A stretch of DNA of 46,111 nucleotides from Plantago elongata. Lineage: Eukaryota > Streptophyta > Magnoliopsida > Lamiales > Plantaginaceae. Numbering within the stretch: the stretch's first letter is position 1; each line of letters opens with the position of its first letter. The stretch is taken from NCBI GenBank assembly GCA_036897095.1, contig JAYMSP010000598.1, forward strand, positions 1 to 46,111. The letters run 5' to 3'. Below, piece by piece: positions 44,753 through 46,111 of the stretch. The translations under genes were made by a program, and so were the position numbers. The notes beneath the pieces were generated by a model. It ran no database searches. It saw only the letters and a program-made list of their open reading frames with translations, and was not told where the DNA came from.

Positions 44753-46111
44753 AAAGAAAGAAGAAGCGTGAAGGTGACGTAGCCATTGTTGGTTCAATTC
44801 GTTTCCTTTGTTGATCGAGAAGGCAGCTAGCTACTTGTTCGTTTGTGGATAAACATATCCATATCATTACGCTGTCTCTATGTCCCACTCTTTACGTTTC
44901 CAACACCCCCACTCCCTTCTAAAACTACTACAACATCAGATGAGGCAGCAACACTTTATTTTAATTCGATACTGCGACTCCTGGATCATATAGGTACTGT
45001 TTATAACCATCAAAACTAACTAAAAATATAATAGGTAACGATATTAGTGGTAAGTTAAATAATTAGCTTACAAGCTAACTTGGTTAGCTTTTTAAATCAA
45101 TTAATTTTTCAGCTAGTTTGTTTGAAAAATTAAACGTTCATATAACGAATTTTTTATTAAATATTTTTAATAAAGAGATGGATTTAACTAAAATTATTAT
45201 CAGTGCATAATAGAAGGGTACATATATAAATGAATAATAATCATAATAATATTATTATAGTTTCAGCTTTTCATAAAATGCAAATTGGAATATGTATTAT
45301 ATTTTTAAAACGGTAAAAAGGTTTTATTAATATAGTCAAGAGCACAAGTAATACTCTCAACGAAAAATTACAATTAAAATATAAAACGCATCGTCCACAC
45401 CATACATTAATTACTAGCATAAATTTAAGAAAAATCCAAAACCAATACCTAAAATTGTACTAGAACATGTACTTAATGGGTTACCAAAGCATATATGTAT
45501 GCTTTGATTAATTACAGGCAGACCCTCAAAAGTATAATGTAGAAGGATCATACATCATTCAAAAAGTATATATTCCTTGTATATAAATATAAATAAATTA
45601 TCTAGGATTTATTCTACGTGTACAATATAATGGGGTATTAAAGAGGACGATAGACCTATAAGCTTTGGATCAATAAGATCATAATTATTCATGACCTTCA
45701 TACCCAATCCAATCTTTCATTATTCCAATAAATAATTAATTTCTATTTCATTCACATATCCACCCTTACACCCATCTAACCTTTTAACATAAATCAAATT
45801 TATCCATGACCCCCACCCACCCATCCATTTCATTTAATATAATTATTTCTTATTATTATCACGAAATATTTATAATACTCAAAATTAAATATAATATTAT
45901 TGTAATACTCAAAATAATTATAATAATTGAATATAATAATTAATTATAATGAAAAACTTCAAAATTAAATATAACAATGAAACTTTAAATTGAAGTAACA
46001 ATTTATATTACATTAACATAATACAACTTTATATAAAACACACATTTTACAGGAAATAACAACATCGCAGGATGAAAAATATAAAAAATACAATATTTAG
46101 TTCTCATCACT
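44753..46111. other. AT-rich terminal region, no gene seen
   Basis: Includes very AT-rich simple DNA from about 45830 to 45990 ('aaaattaaatataat' words repeated). No open frame with a known domain, RNA gene or defined element. Confidence 0.45.

Noticed and set aside
1..46111. CRISPR array, operon or biosynthetic gene cluster
   Set aside because: No regularly spaced identical repeats, no bacterial-type operons, and the neighbouring plant genes share no pathway.

Overview
The window is nuclear DNA from a flowering plant. Its genes are intron-rich with GT..AG junctions, the intergenic DNA is AT-rich, and it carries plant-type families (beta-expansin, RMA-type RING ligase, TOM2A-homologue-type tetraspanin, F-box proteins) and plant transposons (PIF/Harbinger, Stowaway, a copia-type LTR, LINE and tRNA-derived SINE-like pieces). 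An asterid or Lamiales-like eudicot fits, but that is an impression from the proteins and repeats; nothing in the sequence proves it.

Layout. 0.2-1.35 kb: an F-box gene (+) broken by a frameshift. 1.8-12.3 kb: a tetraspanin gene on the minus strand with five coding exons resolved. Its last resolved exon and about 1.2 kb of the adjoining intron are duplicated 5.2 kb further downstream, and a repeat-rich insert with a roughly 390-bp inverted repeat lies between the copies. 12.8-18.7 kb: a graveyard of a LINE 3' end, a gag-like retroelement relic, an organelle-type large-subunit rRNA fragment, a 615-bp Harbinger MITE and a copia-like LTR. 19.6-22.0 kb: an intact three-exon beta-expansin gene (-). 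22-33.8 kb: gene-poor, with two SINE-like copies, an F-box relic, a minisatellite with a G14 run and a 1.7-kb decayed PIF/Harbinger element that still has clean TIRs and a TTA target duplication. 33.9-37.5 kb: a five-exon CPBP (CAAX/Rce1-like) membrane protease gene (+). 38.6-40.8 kb: a small upstream ORF followed by a four-exon gene for a C2H2-like zinc-finger protein with extra Cys/His clusters (+). 42.4-43.1 kb: an RMA-type membrane-anchored RING E3 ligase (-), with a Stowaway MITE 1.4 kb upstream of its start. 44.75-46.1 kb: AT-rich DNA with nothing recognisable.

The five well-supported genes look like independent housekeeping or cell-wall genes, as expected in a plant genome, and do not form a pathway cluster. 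I found no evidence for a novel multi-gene system. The most noteworthy items are the duplicated terminal tetraspanin exon, the related pair of Harbinger elements, the possible upstream ORF at 38.6 kb, the fold-back insert and the organelle rRNA fragment. Exon boundaries were read by eye from splice consensus, phase and family similarity; no alignment or transcript data were available.
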